64,000 nucleotides of DNA from Deinococcus terrestris (GCF_009377345.1 NZ_WBSL01000003.1:132501-196500), one strand, 5' to 3'; positions 13,574-24,991 are shown, numbered from the stretch's first letter. A program made the numbers and translations. The notes: a model not told the origin generated them from the sequence alone.

Positions 13574-14659
13574 TCAGCCCGGCGCCACCTCGACCCGGTG
13601 CCCGCCGCCCGCCTGCGCGTCCCGCAGGGCGGCTTCGGCCCGCGCGAGCGCCTGGGTCCCGGTGCTCATCACCGCGAGGCCCACGCTCACGGTAACCACC
13701 CGCCCGGCCAGGGGGCGCGAGGCCACCCGCAGCCGCAGCCGCTCGGCCACCACCCGCACCGCGAGGGGGTCGGTGGTCGGGAGCAGGACGGCGAAGGTGC
13801 CTTCTCCCAGGCACACCACCGGGTCGCCTGACCGGGTGGCCGCCGCCAGCGTGCGGGCGAGGTGGGCCCGCACCGTCTGCACGAGCACCGCGCCGCCCTC
13901 CCGTTCCAGTTCCGGCAGATCGTCCACCGCCACCACGGCCACCGCGACCGGACGGCGCAGCGTCCTCAGTCGCCGCTCCAGCGGGCGCCGCAGCGGCAGG
14001 CCCGTCAACTCGTCGAACTCGCCAGGCTGGATCTCGCTCCAGGGACCCCGGCGGTCCTGGGCGCGGGTCAGTGTGGCCTCCTGCCCCAGGAGCGCCAGGC
14101 CTCCGACCAGCAGCAGTTGCGCGAGCAGCGCGAGAATCAGGCCGCTCTCGCCCGTGCCTGGCAGCACCCGCACCCCATACAGCGCCCCCAGTACCCCGGT
14201 GACTCCCAGTGCGCCACGCGCCACCCGGCGGCCCAGGGAATAGTCCAGCAGCCAGCCTGGCGCCAGCAGCCCCAGCACGAACCACGGCAGCAGCAGCCCC
14301 AGCAACTCCGGTCCCCCATCCACGACGTGCGGCGCGAACAGCCCCAGTGCCAGCCGACCCAGCAGGAACGTCCAGCCCCCCAGCAGCAGCAGCCGGTCGA
14401 GCACCCCCACCGGGCAGCGTGGCAGGGCCGAGAGCACCAGGGCCACGGCCAGCACGGCGGCCAAGCCTCCCCACAGCGCTGCCTGCGCCGGGTGCAGCGG
14501 CCAGACCAGGGCCAGACCCAGGCCCACGGCGAGAAGCGCGATCGGCAGCCCCCACTGGTAGGCCGCGCGGCGGGTCTGCTCGGTGCGGGTGGGGGAGCCT
14601 GCCCCATCACCTCCCAGAGAGAACGCCGGGTCGGGCAGGGTGAGCAGACGGTCGCGCAT
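13574..14659 (-). CDS. Membrane protein with a degenerate GGDEF domain
   Basis: 361 residues from an ATG at 14659 (MRDRLLTLPDPAF); GTG starts further upstream are possible. Roughly seven hydrophobic segments fill residues 30-200, followed by a GGDEF-like domain beginning FDELTGLPLRRPLERRL, which matches the D-x-L-T-x-L-x-N-R-R entry of diguanylate cyclases. The signature loop that should read GGDEF is LGEGTFAVLLP, so the metal- and GTP-binding residues are largely lost. The domain is therefore unlikely to make c-di-GMP; it may bind nucleotide or serve as a protein-contact module. No clear -10 box or ribosome-binding site at this start, so the N-terminus is uncertain. Confidence 0.7.
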   Translation of the reverse strand: MRDRLLTLPDPAFSLGGDGAGSPTRTEQTRRAAYQWGLPIALLAVGLGLALVWPLHPAQAALWGGLAAVLAVALVLSALPRCPVGVLDRLLLLGGWTFLLGRLALGLFAPHVVDGGPELLGLLLPWFVLGLLAPGWLLDYSLGRRVARGALGVTGVLGALYGVRVLPGTGESGLILALLAQLLLVGGLALLGQEATLTRAQDRRGPWSEIQPGEFDELTGLPLRRPLERRLRTLRRPVAVAVVAVDDLPELEREGGAVLVQTVRAHLARTLAAATRSGDPVVCLGEGTFAVLLPTTDPLAVRVVAERLRLRVASRPLAGRVVTVSVGLAVMSTGTQALARAEAALRDAQAGGGHRVEVAPG

Positions 14660-14744
14660 ACGCCCGCAGGGGATCACGCCCCCTCTCACGGCAACCTGAC
14701 ACCGGGCCTTCCCCCGGCGGGGGCATGGGCACGCCGGGGGACCG

Positions 14745-14773
14745 TTGACACCCCGCGCAGTCACTGCTAGATT
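14745..14773 (+). promoter_or_regulatory. Promoter of tRNA-Ile
   Basis: Consensus TTGACA, 17-base spacer and TAGATT, 35 bases upstream of the mature tRNA. One of the best promoters in the window, as expected for a stable RNA. Confidence 0.85.
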
Positions 14774-14808
14774 GACTCCCGCTTGTCCGGCACTCGGACG
14801 GCAGGTGC

Positions 14809-14885
<77 letters not shown>

Positions 14886-14890
14886 AGCAC

Positions 14891-14918
14891 AAAAAACCTC
14901 GGCCTGGCCGGGGTTTTT
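14891..14918 (+). terminator. Terminator of tRNA-Ile
   Basis: AAAAACC...GGTTTTT around a CGGCC/GGCCG core, starting 6 bases after the tRNA, with the T-run built into the 3' arm. Confidence 0.75.
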
Positions 14919-14987
14919 CCATTTTGACTCAGGGCATTCGGGCACCCATTCGGCTGTATTCGTGACCAAAGCGTGCGGTTATCCCCG

Positions 14988-15026
14988 GCGTGAGGTCGGC
15001 GGTTCAAGTCGCCCGTCCGACCACCA
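14988..15026 (+). pseudogene. Remnant of a tRNA-Ile 3' half
   Basis: Bases 14988-15010 repeat exactly 23 bases of the tRNA (14848-14870): the 3' anticodon-stem strand, variable loop and most of the T-arm. The following bases match with small changes and also end in CCA. No D-arm, anticodon loop or matching 5' acceptor strand exists upstream, and one C is missing from the T-stem, so it cannot fold as a tRNA. It has its own hairpin terminator at 15034. A partial duplication or an old integration scar are both possible. Confidence 0.75.
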
Positions 15027-15033
15027 AGAGAGC

Positions 15034-15057
15034 CACGGGGTTCGCCCCGTGTTTCTT
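15034..15057 (+). terminator. Hairpin terminator after the tRNA remnant
   Basis: CACGGGG-TTCG-CCCCGTG, a 7-bp stem with a stable UUCG-type tetraloop, followed by TTTCTTT. A good intrinsic terminator for plus-strand transcripts. Confidence 0.8.
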
Positions 15058-15071
15058 TCCTTCGGCCCGGC

Positions 15072-15106
15072 AAAAAAGGCGGGGGCCAGCGTGTCCGGCC
15101 CCCGCC
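15072..15106 (-). terminator. Terminator of the lip operon
   Basis: GGCGGGGGCC and GGCCCCCGCC form a perfect 10-bp stem with a 9-base loop, followed on the minus strand by TTTTTTG. It lies 13 bases after the lipA stop. Confidence 0.9.
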
Positions 15107-15118
15107 CCCCCGTAGACT

Positions 15119-16120
<1,002 letters not shown>

Positions 16121-16123
16121 GTC

Positions 16124-16837
<714 letters not shown>

Positions 16838-17004
16838 ACGCCCGATTGTACGCGCCGGGGTCCCCGGTTTCCGGTGCGGGGGGCGCAATCCGGCCCGCCA
16901 TTGTCCAGTCTGGATGGTCAGTGCCCTGAGCTGGGCTGGAGGGAAGGGGCACTAGGCCGGGCAGCGGAGGCGGGAAAGGGGCCGGGGCCGCTAGCCTCGG
17001 CTCC

Positions 17005-17529
17005 ATGCCCGAACTCGTTCCCCCGTCGGAGAGGTACAAGGAGAGCTTTCTCGCCTCCGTGCGTGAGGTGCAGGAGGCTGGCAGCGGCTTGGGTGACACC
17101 CTGACCTGGGACGTGGCCGCGCTGGAGGCCGACTTTCCCGCCTTTCTGGAGACATTGCGCCAATACGAACCAGGCCGGGAGCTACCCGAGGGGTTCGTCC
17201 ACTCCGAGGCCCTGTGGTTGGTGGACGGAGACGAGTACCTGGGCCGGGTGTCTCTCCGCCACACCCTGAATCAGCGCCTGCGTGAGTTCGGCGGGCACAT
17301 CGGCTACGAGGTACGCCCCTCGGCGCGGCGTAAAGGCTACGCGACCCTTGCCCTGCGGCTCGCCCTGGGGCGGGCGCGTGAACTGGGCCTCGACCAGGTC
17401 CTGGTCACCTGCGACGTGGACAACCTCGGCTCGCGGCGGGTGATCGAGGCGAATGGGGGCGTGCTGGAATACGAGGGAATGGTGCCCGATCACCCCAGCC
17501 CCCTGCGGCGCTACTGGATCACCCTTTGA
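17005..17529 (+). CDS. GNAT-family N-acetyltransferase
   Basis: 174 residues. The acetyl-CoA-binding signature (Q/R-x-x-G-x-G/A) is RPSARRKGYATLALRLAL near residues 105-122. The N-terminus (MPELVPPSERYKESFL) and the tail (RRVIEANGGVLE, RRYWITL) are typical of GNAT proteins close to the YhbS/RimL group that act on small molecules or proteins. The acceptor is unknown. A TAGCCT -10 box ends 7 bases before the ATG, so the message should be leaderless. Its stop abuts that of the next, convergent gene with no base between. Confidence 0.82.
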   Translation: MPELVPPSERYKESFLASVREVQEAGSGLGDTLTWDVAALEADFPAFLETLRQYEPGRELPEGFVHSEALWLVDGDEYLGRVSLRHTLNQRLREFGGHIGYEVRPSARRKGYATLALRLALGRARELGLDQVLVTCDVDNLGSRRVIEANGGVLEYEGMVPDHPSPLRRYWITL

Positions 17530-18336
17530 TTACTTCTGAGCGGGGGCGTCGCCGTCCGGCTGGAGGGCCTCGGCCTTTTGCTGGGCGGTCTGGGCCAGGG
17601 TCCCCAGGAGTTCGGCCTGCTGCTCGGGGGCGGTGGCCGTCTCGGTGACCTTGCCGAGCGCCGCCTCCGCGATGCGGCCCAGTGCCCCGAGCTGGTCCTC
17701 GCCCGCCTCGTCGAGTTCGCCGATGCGCTCGACGATCTGTTCGCCCGCCTCGGCCAGCAACTCCACCTCGTGGTCGGCGCTCAGGGCCTGAATCGCCTCA
17801 ACCCTCGCCTGGTGCTCGGCGCTGAGGCGCTCCAGCCGCCCGACCTGCTCCAGCGTGTCGGCCTGGGCACGGGCCGCCTCGATGATGGTGTTCAGGGCGC
17901 CCAGTTGGGCCTGCACCCGGTCGTGGATGCGGCGCAGCGTCTGCACGCTGACCTCGCTCATGGGGGTGCGGGCCACTTCCTCCAGCGCCTGACAGATCAG
18001 CCCGTCGAGGGCCGCCGCCGCCGTGATCTGTTCCTCGCCGTTCTCCACGATCTCGGCGAGGGCCTGCGCGTGCCCCTGGCGCTGCTCCTCCCCGGCGGCG
18101 AGGGGCAGGTTCCGCAGTTGCTCGGTGGTCACCTTCACGACCTGCCGCAGCGCGTCGGTGGCGGCGAGGCCCTCCTGCCCGGCCCGGATGATCTGCTCCA
18201 GGGTGCTTGTCTGCGCCCAGCCCGCCGCGCCGACATGCTCCCGCGCCCGGACCTCCGCCAGCCGCCGCCGCTGACGACCGACCGCCTGCTGCGCTCCCAC
18301 GAGGGCGGTGTCTCGGGCCTTCGACGAATCGCTCAC
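17530..18336 (-). CDS. Coiled-coil protein of unknown function
   Basis: 268 residues, almost wholly helical and rich in Ala, Glu, Gln and Leu with heptad spacing, reminiscent of chemoreceptor-like or toxic-anion-resistance-type coiled coils, but I recognise no family. No signal peptide or membrane segment. The GTG at 18336 (VSDSSKARDT) is chosen because TATTCT ends exactly 6 bases upstream; an ATG at 18357 lies upstream of that -10 box and would not be transcribed from it. Ends directly against the GNAT gene. Confidence 0.65.
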   Translation of the reverse strand: MSDSSKARDTALVGAQQAVGRQRRRLAEVRAREHVGAAGWAQTSTLEQIIRAGQEGLAATDALRQVVKVTTEQLRNLPLAAGEEQRQGHAQALAEIVENGEEQITAAAALDGLICQALEEVARTPMSEVSVQTLRRIHDRVQAQLGALNTIIEAARAQADTLEQVGRLERLSAEHQARVEAIQALSADHEVELLAEAGEQIVERIGELDEAGEDQLGALGRIAEAALGKVTETATAPEQQAELLGTLAQTAQQKAEALQPDGDAPAQK

Positions 18337-18400
18337 CGGACCAGAATAAGTGTTCATCCCCTCTTCATCGTGATCTGGGTCAGACAGGGCGGCTCGCCCC

Positions 18401-18430
18401 TTGAGGTGTGCCCGCCCCGGCGGGTATACT
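18401..18430 (+). promoter_or_regulatory. Promoter of rplS
   Basis: TTGAGG, 18-base spacer and TATACT. The predicted transcript has a leader of about 120 bases that includes a GCGC hairpin and an AAAGGAG ribosome-binding site. Confidence 0.7.
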
Positions 18431-18556
18431 CCTCAGGTTCAGCCCCGCGCGATGACGCGGGAGCGTACAGACCAAGAACGTCTCTGCCCGCGCCGGTGTG
18501 CTCAAAGCGGCTGTGCCGGGAGGTGGGACGGTCCGCTGGTAAAGGAGTGGTGACAC

Positions 18557-19045
18557 ATGCAGAGTCAGGTCAAAGTGAATCGCGGCGCGATCCTGCGCTC
18601 GGTCGAGCAGGGGCACATCAAGGCGGATCACCCGGAGTTTCAGCCCGGTGACACCGTGCGCGTGGAAACCAAGGTCGTCGAAGGCAACCGCACCCGCAAC
18701 CAGGCCTTTGAGGGCGTGGTCATCGCCATCAACGGCACGGGCAGCCGCAAGAGCTTCACGGTCCGCAAGATCAGCTTCGGCGAGGGCGTCGAGCGCGTCT
18801 TCCCGTTCAGCAGCCCCCTCGTCGCCAAGGTGACGGTGCTGGAGCGCGGTAAGGTCCGCCGCGCCAAGCTGTACTACCTGCGCGAACTGCGTGGCAAGGC
18901 TGCCCGCATCAAGAGCGACCGCAGCCGCGTGATGAAGGACGCCGCCCGCAGCCAGCAGGCCAAGGCCGCCGCGCTGACCGCTCCCGCCGAGACGGCCACC
19001 GAAGCGCAGAGCGACTTCACCCCCGTCGAGACGCTGGGCGAGTAA
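18557..19045 (+). CDS. rplS: 50S ribosomal protein L19
   Basis: L19 sits at the interface of the two ribosomal subunits. The sequence has the family core ([20 protein letters not shown] near 25-44; [42 protein letters not shown] near 103-125). 162 residues; the last 40 are an Ala/Glu-rich extension common in this phylum. AAAGGAG stands 10 bases before the ATG. Here it is separate from rimM/trmD, its usual partners. A GC hairpin at 19063-19093 without a T-run may end the transcript. Confidence 0.97.
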   Translation: MQSQVKVNRGAILRSVEQGHIKADHPEFQPGDTVRVETKVVEGNRTRNQAFEGVVIAINGTGSRKSFTVRKISFGEGVERVFPFSSPLVAKVTVLERGKVRRAKLYYLRELRGKAARIKSDRSRVMKDAARSQQAKAAALTAPAETATEAQSDFTPVETLGE

Positions 19046-19135
19046 GCCCAGCCCGCCGCCGAGCCGCCCGCTCCCCTCGCTGGGGGTGGGCGGCCCTCGC
19101 GTTGTCCGGTGCTGCCGCCTGCTAGCCTCTCCCCC

Positions 19136-19945
19136 GTGACGCGCCCGCCCGAACGCCCCCGGCCCCACGCTCTGCCCCTGCTGCTCGCTTTCGACCTCGA
19201 CGGCACCCTGATTCCCGAGCAGGGCCGCGAGGTGCCCGCGCCCACGGCGGCGGCGCTCGCGCGGCTGCGGGAGCTGGGGGTGCGGGTGGCGGTCATCACC
19301 GGGCGCGACCGTGCTCCCCGCGCCGTGCTGGAGGCCGCGCAGCCCGACGCCGTGGCGACCAACAACGGTGGCCGGGTGGAACTCGGCGGCGAGCTGCACC
19401 GCGAGGCCCGCTTCACGGCGGATGAACTCGCGGCTGTCCTGGCGCACGAACTGGAGGACGCCCGCGTGGTCGTCTTCACGGCGCAGGGGCCGTACGCCCT
19501 GATTCCGCCGAATCAGCAGCCTGAGCCGTGGATGGTCGAGCGCGGCGTGCGCCCCCTCGCGGACGCCCCGGCCGACGAACCCGCCCTGAAGGTGGGCTTC
19601 TACCACCCCGGCGTGGCCGATTTTGCCGCCCGGTTGCGCGAGTCGCACCCGCACCTCGTGTTGACCGGGGCGCAGCCGCCCTACACCGAGTTCCTGACCG
19701 TTACGCCCACCGGGGCGCACAAGGGCGCGGCCCTCACCCTGATCGCGGAGGGTCTGGGCGTCCCGCTGGAGCGCACCGTCGTCTTCGGTGACAGCGACAA
19801 CGACGTGGCAATGCTCGAACTCGCCGGGTACGCGGTGCAGGTGGGCGAGCTGCCCCTGCTCACGCCCCACGCCCACGCCCAGGTCAGCGGGCCGGAGGCG
19901 CTGGGGGCGTATCTGGAGGAGCTGGCGGACAGCCTGGAGGAGTAA
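19136..19945 (+). CDS. HAD-superfamily (Cof type IIB) phosphatase
   Basis: 269 residues. HAD motif I is FDLDGTL near residues 20-26 with both catalytic aspartates, motif II includes VAVITGRDR, motif III is the Lys in GAHKGAAL, and motif IV is VVFGDSDNDVAML. The cap domain between motifs II and III is of the C2 (Cof/sugar-phosphatase) kind. The substrate is probably a phosphorylated sugar or cofactor but cannot be named. The GTG at 19136 follows TAGCCT by 6 bases. Its last 62 bases overlap the convergent ABC gene. Confidence 0.85.
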   Translation: MTRPPERPRPHALPLLLAFDLDGTLIPEQGREVPAPTAAALARLRELGVRVAVITGRDRAPRAVLEAAQPDAVATNNGGRVELGGELHREARFTADELAAVLAHELEDARVVVFTAQGPYALIPPNQQPEPWMVERGVRPLADAPADEPALKVGFYHPGVADFAARLRESHPHLVLTGAQPPYTEFLTVTPTGAHKGAALTLIAEGLGVPLERTVVFGDSDNDVAMLELAGYAVQVGELPLLTPHAHAQVSGPEALGAYLEELADSLEE

Positions 19946-21353
19946 GAAACCCCGCCCGCCTGATCCGCCCCTGCGCCAGGTCCAGGTGGTGCGTCAACCC
20001 CAGGGGCACGTCGGCCTCCCGGTGGGAGACGACCATGACGTGTGTCCCCGTCCGGGCGAGGTCCGGCAGCAGCGCCAGGAACCGGGCGCGGGCCTCGGTG
20101 TCCAGAAAGTCCAGCCCCTCGTCCAGAATCAGCAGGCGGGGGCGGTGGGCGACCGCCCGCGCGAGCAACAGCCGCCGCAGTTGCCCCTGTGAGAGCGTGT
20201 TGGCAGGGCGGTTCAGCAGGGCGGACACGCCGAGATGACCCGCCAGAGCTTCCACCCGTGCCTCCTTCTCCGGCGTGAGGTCCGGTGCAAACCCCTCGGT
20301 GCCGCCCCACGCACTGCCGATCACCTCGCGGCCCGTCCAGCCTCGCCGCTGCCGCACGCCGACCTCGGCGGAAACCAGCCCGACCGTGCGGCGGCGTTCG
20401 GTCAGCCGGTCATGGGTGAGGTAAGGCCGCTCCACCCGCCCCCCCAGCGCGGGGTGCAGTTCTCCAGCGATCAGCCGCGCCAGGGTGCTCTTGCCGCTGC
20501 CGTTCTCGCCCGTCACCAGCCAATGTTCGCCCGCCCGCCACGTCCACGAGAGCGGCCCCAGCGCCCGCCGCCCGTTCCGGTCCACCTCCACGTCCCGCAG
20601 CCGCACGAGATCGCCCTCACCGGGGGGCCGGGTCAGGGGCCTGGGGGAGGGGAGGGTCCAGTGGGTGCCCTCTCTCTCTCTCACCGTCCCACCCTCCACC
20701 CGCAGCCGCCGCCAGGGCAGTTCCGGGGCCTCCTGCGGGCGGTGGGTGGTGAGGACGACCGCGACGCCCGACCCGTGCACCCCGCGCAGCACCCGTCCCA
20801 GCTCTCCCCGCGCCCCGGCGCTCAGACCGTCGGTAAACTCATCGAGCAGCAGCACTTCGGGCCGGGGCATCAGCGCCCGTGCCAGCACGACCCGTCGCCG
20901 CTGCCCGTGGCTGAGGGTGCGGAAGTCGTGGTCCAGCCAGTTCGTCACGCCCGTCAGTGCGGCGACTTCGGCCAGTCGCCTATGCGCCTCCGGCGTCGGC
21001 GTCCACAGGCGCAGGGTATCCCCCTCAAACCCGGCCAGCAGCACGTCCCGCACGGTCTGGAGCCAGTCGCGCGTCAGGTAGAAGGCTTCGGCATCCGGTC
21101 CCACCACCGAGAGGGTCTGCCGTGCCCGTACCGCCGAGCGCCGCTCCTGTCCACCCAGCGTGTAGAGCCGCTGCCCCACGATCGGGGCGACCTCGCCCGC
21201 CAGCAGCCGCAGCAGGGTCGTCTTGCCGCCGCCGTTCGATCCCTCCAGCAGCATGGCCTCGCCCGGCCAGACCCGCAGGGTCACGCTCCGTAGCGGCGTC
21301 TCCCCGCCTACCCGCACGGTCACGTTCTGGAGGTCGATCAGCGGCCCAGCCAT
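19884..21353 (-). CDS. Double ABC-domain ATPase (ModF-like)
   Basis: 489 residues with two ABC ATPase domains in one chain. Domain 1: Walker A GSNGGGKTT near 37, signature LSHGQRRR near 157, Walker B EVLLLDEF near 177. Domain 2: Walker A GENGSGKST near 285, signature LSQGQLRR near 390, Walker B RLLILDEG near 412. No membrane segments. The order and length match ModF/PhrA-type proteins, which act without a known permease. The Pro-rich tail (CPPAPPDTPPAPPAR) lies in the part that overlaps the HAD gene and may be a recent extension. A TACACT -10 box ends 8 bases before the ATG. Confidence 0.8.
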   Translation of the reverse strand: MAGPLIDLQNVTVRVGGETPLRSVTLRVWPGEAMLLEGSNGGGKTTLLRLLAGEVAPIVGQRLYTLGGQERRSAVRARQTLSVVGPDAEAFYLTRDWLQTVRDVLLAGFEGDTLRLWTPTPEAHRRLAEVAALTGVTNWLDHDFRTLSHGQRRRVVLARALMPRPEVLLLDEFTDGLSAGARGELGRVLRGVHGSGVAVVLTTHRPQEAPELPWRRLRVEGGTVREREGTHWTLPSPRPLTRPPGEGDLVRLRDVEVDRNGRRALGPLSWTWRAGEHWLVTGENGSGKSTLARLIAGELHPALGGRVERPYLTHDRLTERRRTVGLVSAEVGVRQRRGWTGREVIGSAWGGTEGFAPDLTPEKEARVEALAGHLGVSALLNRPANTLSQGQLRRLLLARAVAHRPRLLILDEGLDFLDTEARARFLALLPDLARTGTHVMVVSHREADVPLGLTHHLDLAQGRIRRAGFLTPPGCPPAPPDTPPAPPAR

Positions 21354-21398
21354 CGCGGGAAAGTGTACTCGCGGGGAGGTGTAGAGGACCTGCCACAG

Positions 21399-21428
21399 AA
21401 AAATCCCCCTCCGCTCGGGAAGGGGGAC
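21399..21428 (-). terminator. Terminator of the rplM-rpsI operon
   Basis: On the minus strand TCCCCCTTCC-CGAGC-GGAGGGGGA followed by TTTTTC, about 20 bases past the rpsI stop. Confidence 0.85.
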
Positions 21429-21446
21429 TCTTGGGACCGGTCTGGA

Positions 21447-22279
<833 letters not shown>

Positions 22280-22388
22280 GTGTGGGATTTGGCGGCGACA
22301 CGCCCCGCCCTGACGGGGGAGAAAGTGCGTGCGTGTCCGGGTGCCTCCCGGTCGTTCCGGCCCTACCAAGCACGAAACACTAAAGGTG

Positions 22389-22418
22389 AGGGTATCAGAC
22401 GAGGGGGGAGGGGGGCAA
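22389..22418 (-). promoter_or_regulatory. Promoter of rplM-rpsI
   Basis: TTGCCC, 18-base spacer and TACCCT (extended by TGA just upstream) on the minus strand, about 125 bases before rplM. Confidence 0.6.
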
Positions 22419-22487
22419 GTGGCAAAGGGCAGGCTCACGAGTCGGTTTTCTGCCTTAATAAGTCTCTGACGAAGTTATTCTTGTGAT

Positions 22488-22895
22488 ATGCCACAGACAT
22501 TCAACGAGGCTGTTCAGTCGAGTGCACCCGGAGAGAACTCGGCACTACGCGCTCTACAAGCTTGGCAATATCTGATCGGCAAGGCGGCAAATCGACAGTT
22601 AGTGCAGTATGAAGAACTGCGGCTTCTTATGGATTTCCCGACTCCTACGCCCCTGACCCACCCTCTCGGGAATCTGATGTTTTACTGCCAGCAAAATGCT
22701 TTGCCGCCCCTGACTATCCTTGTTGTCAATAGGTCCGGGATTCCAGGCGGAGGTTTCAGCGCAGCGCCGTTGGAGGAATATCACCAGAGGCGCGAGGAAG
22801 TGTTCAACTATCCCTGGTTCAAACTCGTCCCACCTACTGTTCAAGCTCTGAAGCAGGCCAGAGAGAGGGCCGGAGGTAAGGAGGTAGAGCAGTGA
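22488..22895 (+). CDS. Hypothetical protein, low-GC orphan
   Basis: 135 residues. I do not recognise a domain beyond a compact, probably cytoplasmic fold with motifs MDFPTPTPLTHPLGNLM and ILVVNRSGIPGGGFS. The base composition is near 50% GC, and codons such as ATA, AGG and TTA occur that neighbours avoid, which marks it as acquired. The start at 22488 may be leaderless (TTATTC ends 7 bases upstream). It sits between the divergently running rplM operon and the convergent aroQ, an insertion point that breaks nothing. It could be an accessory or defence-related protein, but nothing in the sequence proves it. Confidence 0.6.
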   Translation: MPQTFNEAVQSSAPGENSALRALQAWQYLIGKAANRQLVQYEELRLLMDFPTPTPLTHPLGNLMFYCQQNALPPLTILVVNRSGIPGGGFSAAPLEEYHQRREEVFNYPWFKLVPPTVQALKQARERAGGKEVEQ

Positions 22896-22907
22896 GCTTA
22901 TTCCTTC

Positions 22908-23336
22908 CTACTCCCCCTCTACCAACGCCTCAATCGCCAGCCGGTACCCCAGAAACCCCAGCCCGCTGATCTTGCCCCGGCACACGGCCGCCGTCACCGA
23001 CTTATGCCGGAACTCCTCACGGGCGTCCACGTTGGAGATGTGGACCTCCACGACCGGGAGGCGCTGTCCGGCGATGGCGTCGCGCAGGGCGTAGGAGTAG
23101 TGGGTCAGCGCCCCTGGATTCAGCACGATGCCCGCAAAGCCGTGGTCCTCGGCGTCCTGAATCCACTCCAGCAGTTGGCCCTCGTGGTTATTCTGGCGGC
23201 AGGTGACGGGCACGCCAAGTTCCGCGCCCCATTCCTCGCACAGCCGTTCGAGGTCTTCGAGGGTCTGAGAGCCGTACACGCCCGGCTCGCGCAGGCCGAG
23301 GCGGTTCAGATTCGGGCCGTTCAGGACGAGAATCAT
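22908..23336 (-). CDS. aroQ: Type II 3-dehydroquinate dehydratase
   Basis: Third step of the shikimate pathway. 142 residues from [22 protein letters not shown]. Conserved: Tyr in the REPGVYG lid, [30 protein letters not shown] and [18 protein letters not shown] (catalytic His). Last of the aroC-aroK-aroB-aroQ group; 16 bases separate it from aroB, and a TACGCT box 5 bases before its ATG could give it a private leaderless transcript. Confidence 0.96.
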   Translation of the reverse strand: MILVLNGPNLNRLGLREPGVYGSQTLEDLERLCEEWGAELGVPVTCRQNNHEGQLLEWIQDAEDHGFAGIVLNPGALTHYSYALRDAIAGQRLPVVEVHISNVDAREEFRHKSVTAAVCRGKISGLGFLGYRLAIEALVEGE

Positions 23337-23352
23337 GCCCCAGCGTAGCGGG

Positions 23353-24399
23353 TCAGCGCACAGGGAGGAGGTCGGTTTGCCACGCCGCGAACTCCCGCCG
23401 CAGCACCTCCTCCGGCACCCGCCCCAGGTAAGGCTGCCCCAGGTCACGCAGCAGCACGAAGCGCACGCCCTCCGCGTCGGCCTTTTTATCGCGGGCCATA
23501 TAGGGCCACAGGTCATGGAAGGTCAGGTCAGGGAAGAGTGTGGGCTGCTGCCAGCGCAGGAAAGCCAGCGCGTGCCCGGTCAGGTCAGCCCCGCCCATCG
23601 CCCGCGAGAGCCGCGCCGCGTAGTGCATCCCGTAAGCCACTGCCTCGCCGTGGGAGACGGCGTGGTGCGTGTGGGCTTCCAGCGCGTGCGCCAGCGTGTG
23701 CCCGAAGTTGAGGAAGGCTCGCTCACCGCGCTCGGTGGGGTCGCGGGTCACGACCTCCGCCTTAACCCGGATAGCGTCCGCGAGGGTGTCCTCCAGCCCC
23801 GTGCCGCCGGGCCGGAACTCCGGCGAGAGGACGCGGGCCAGCAGGGAGGGGTCCGCGATCAGGCCGTGCTTGTACGCTTCGGCGGCGCCTTCGCGGAAGA
23901 CAGCGGGGGGAAGGGTCGCCAGCGTCTCCACGTCGCACCAGACGGCCCCCGGGGGGTGAAAGGCCCCCACCAGATTCTTGCCCTCGGGCAGATTCACGCC
24001 CGTCTTGCCGCCCACCGCCGCGTCCACCATGCCCAGCAGCGTGGTCGGCAGGGTGTAGAAGGCCACGCCCCGCAGGTACGAGGCCGCCACGAAGCCCGCG
24101 AGGTCGGTCGCCGCGCCGCCCCCCAGCCCGACGACCGCCCCGTCACGCGGCAGGTTCGCCGCCGCCAGCCGCGAGAGCACGTCCGCGTAGACCGCCAGCG
24201 TCTTGCACTCGTCGCGTGGGGGAACGCTGACGGTGACGGTAGGGGAGAGGGCCGCCTGCACCGCCTCCACGAAGGTGGGGGGCAGATCGGCAGGGTGAAT
24301 CAGGGCGACGTGACGCTGGGGGACCCGCACCTGCCCCAGCAGGCCCGCCCCCACGGACACGGTGTAGGGTTGATCGCCCCCGACCTCGACCCGGCGCAC
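23353..24399 (-). CDS. aroB: 3-dehydroquinate synthase
   Basis: Second step of the shikimate pathway, NAD- and metal-dependent. 348 residues from a GTG one base after the aroK stop. Conserved pieces: [20 protein letters not shown] (NAD site), [19 protein letters not shown], metal ligands in [19 protein letters not shown] and HGEAVAYGM. Length and order are typical. Cotranscribed with aroK. Confidence 0.96.
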   Translation of the reverse strand: MRRVEVGGDQPYTVSVGAGLLGQVRVPQRHVALIHPADLPPTFVEAVQAALSPTVTVSVPPRDECKTLAVYADVLSRLAAANLPRDGAVVGLGGGAATDLAGFVAASYLRGVAFYTLPTTLLGMVDAAVGGKTGVNLPEGKNLVGAFHPPGAVWCDVETLATLPPAVFREGAAEAYKHGLIADPSLLARVLSPEFRPGGTGLEDTLADAIRVKAEVVTRDPTERGERAFLNFGHTLAHALEAHTHHAVSHGEAVAYGMHYAARLSRAMGGADLTGHALAFLRWQQPTLFPDLTFHDLWPYMARDKKADAEGVRFVLLRDLGQPYLGRVPEEVLRREFAAWQTDLLPVR

Positions 24400-24400
24400 G

Positions 24401-24991
24401 CTAATCGGACGCCCGCTCAGCCACGGGCTCGGCCTCGTCCCACCCGGCGTCCGCGTCGGCCCAGGCCCACAGGCGGTCGATGACCTCCTCCACGATCTCC
24501 TCGGCGGGGCGGCCGTCGCTGTGGACGTGGATGGTGCCTTGGCGGTAGTGCGGCTCGCGCTCGTCCATCAGGGTGCGGATGCGCGAGAGGGGGTCGGAGG
24601 TCTTGAGCAGGGGCCGCTCGGAGTGGCGGGTGCGCTGGTAAACCGTCTCGGGGGAAGCCCACAGCACCACCACCGGGCCGCGTTCCAGCAGCCTCCGGCG
24701 GTTGGCCTCGTGGATAAAGGTGCCCCCGCCCAGGCTCACGACGGCGTGGTCCAGCCGCGTGACGCGCTCGACGACCTCCGACTCGCAGGCGCGGAAGTAG
24801 CCCTCGCCCTCCTGTTCAAACACCTCGGGGATGCTCTTGCCGACCACGCGGGTAATCAGCTTGTCGGTGTCCACGAAATGCAGGGCCAGCGCCCGCGAGA
24901 GTTCCCACCCCACGCGGCTTTTGCCCGTGCCCATAAAGCCCGCCAGCGCCACCCACGTGACGGGACGCTCGATCAGGCCGAACCCGTTCAT
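24401..24991 (-). CDS. aroK: Shikimate kinase
   Basis: Phosphorylates shikimate. 196 residues; Walker A is [11 protein letters not shown] near residues 18-28, the shikimate-binding D and R are in FVDTDKLI and ESEVVERV..., and the glycine-rich SLGGGTF follows. A C-terminal acidic extension ([16 protein letters not shown]) is longer than usual. The ATG follows TAGACT by 7 bases, so aroK-aroB can start its own leaderless message in addition to read-through from aroC. Confidence 0.95.
   Translation of the reverse strand: MNGFGLIERPVTWVALAGFMGTGKSRVGWELSRALALHFVDTDKLITRVVGKSIPEVFEQEGEGYFRACESEVVERVTRLDHAVVSLGGGTFIHEANRRRLLERGPVVVLWASPETVYQRTRHSERPLLKTSDPLSRIRTLMDEREPHYRQGTIHVHSDGRPAEEIVEEVIDRLWAWADADAGWDEAEPVAERASD

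Noticed and set aside
14925..15026. A second functional tRNA gene
   Set aside because: No D-arm, anticodon loop or matching acceptor strand; the T-stem lacks one base.
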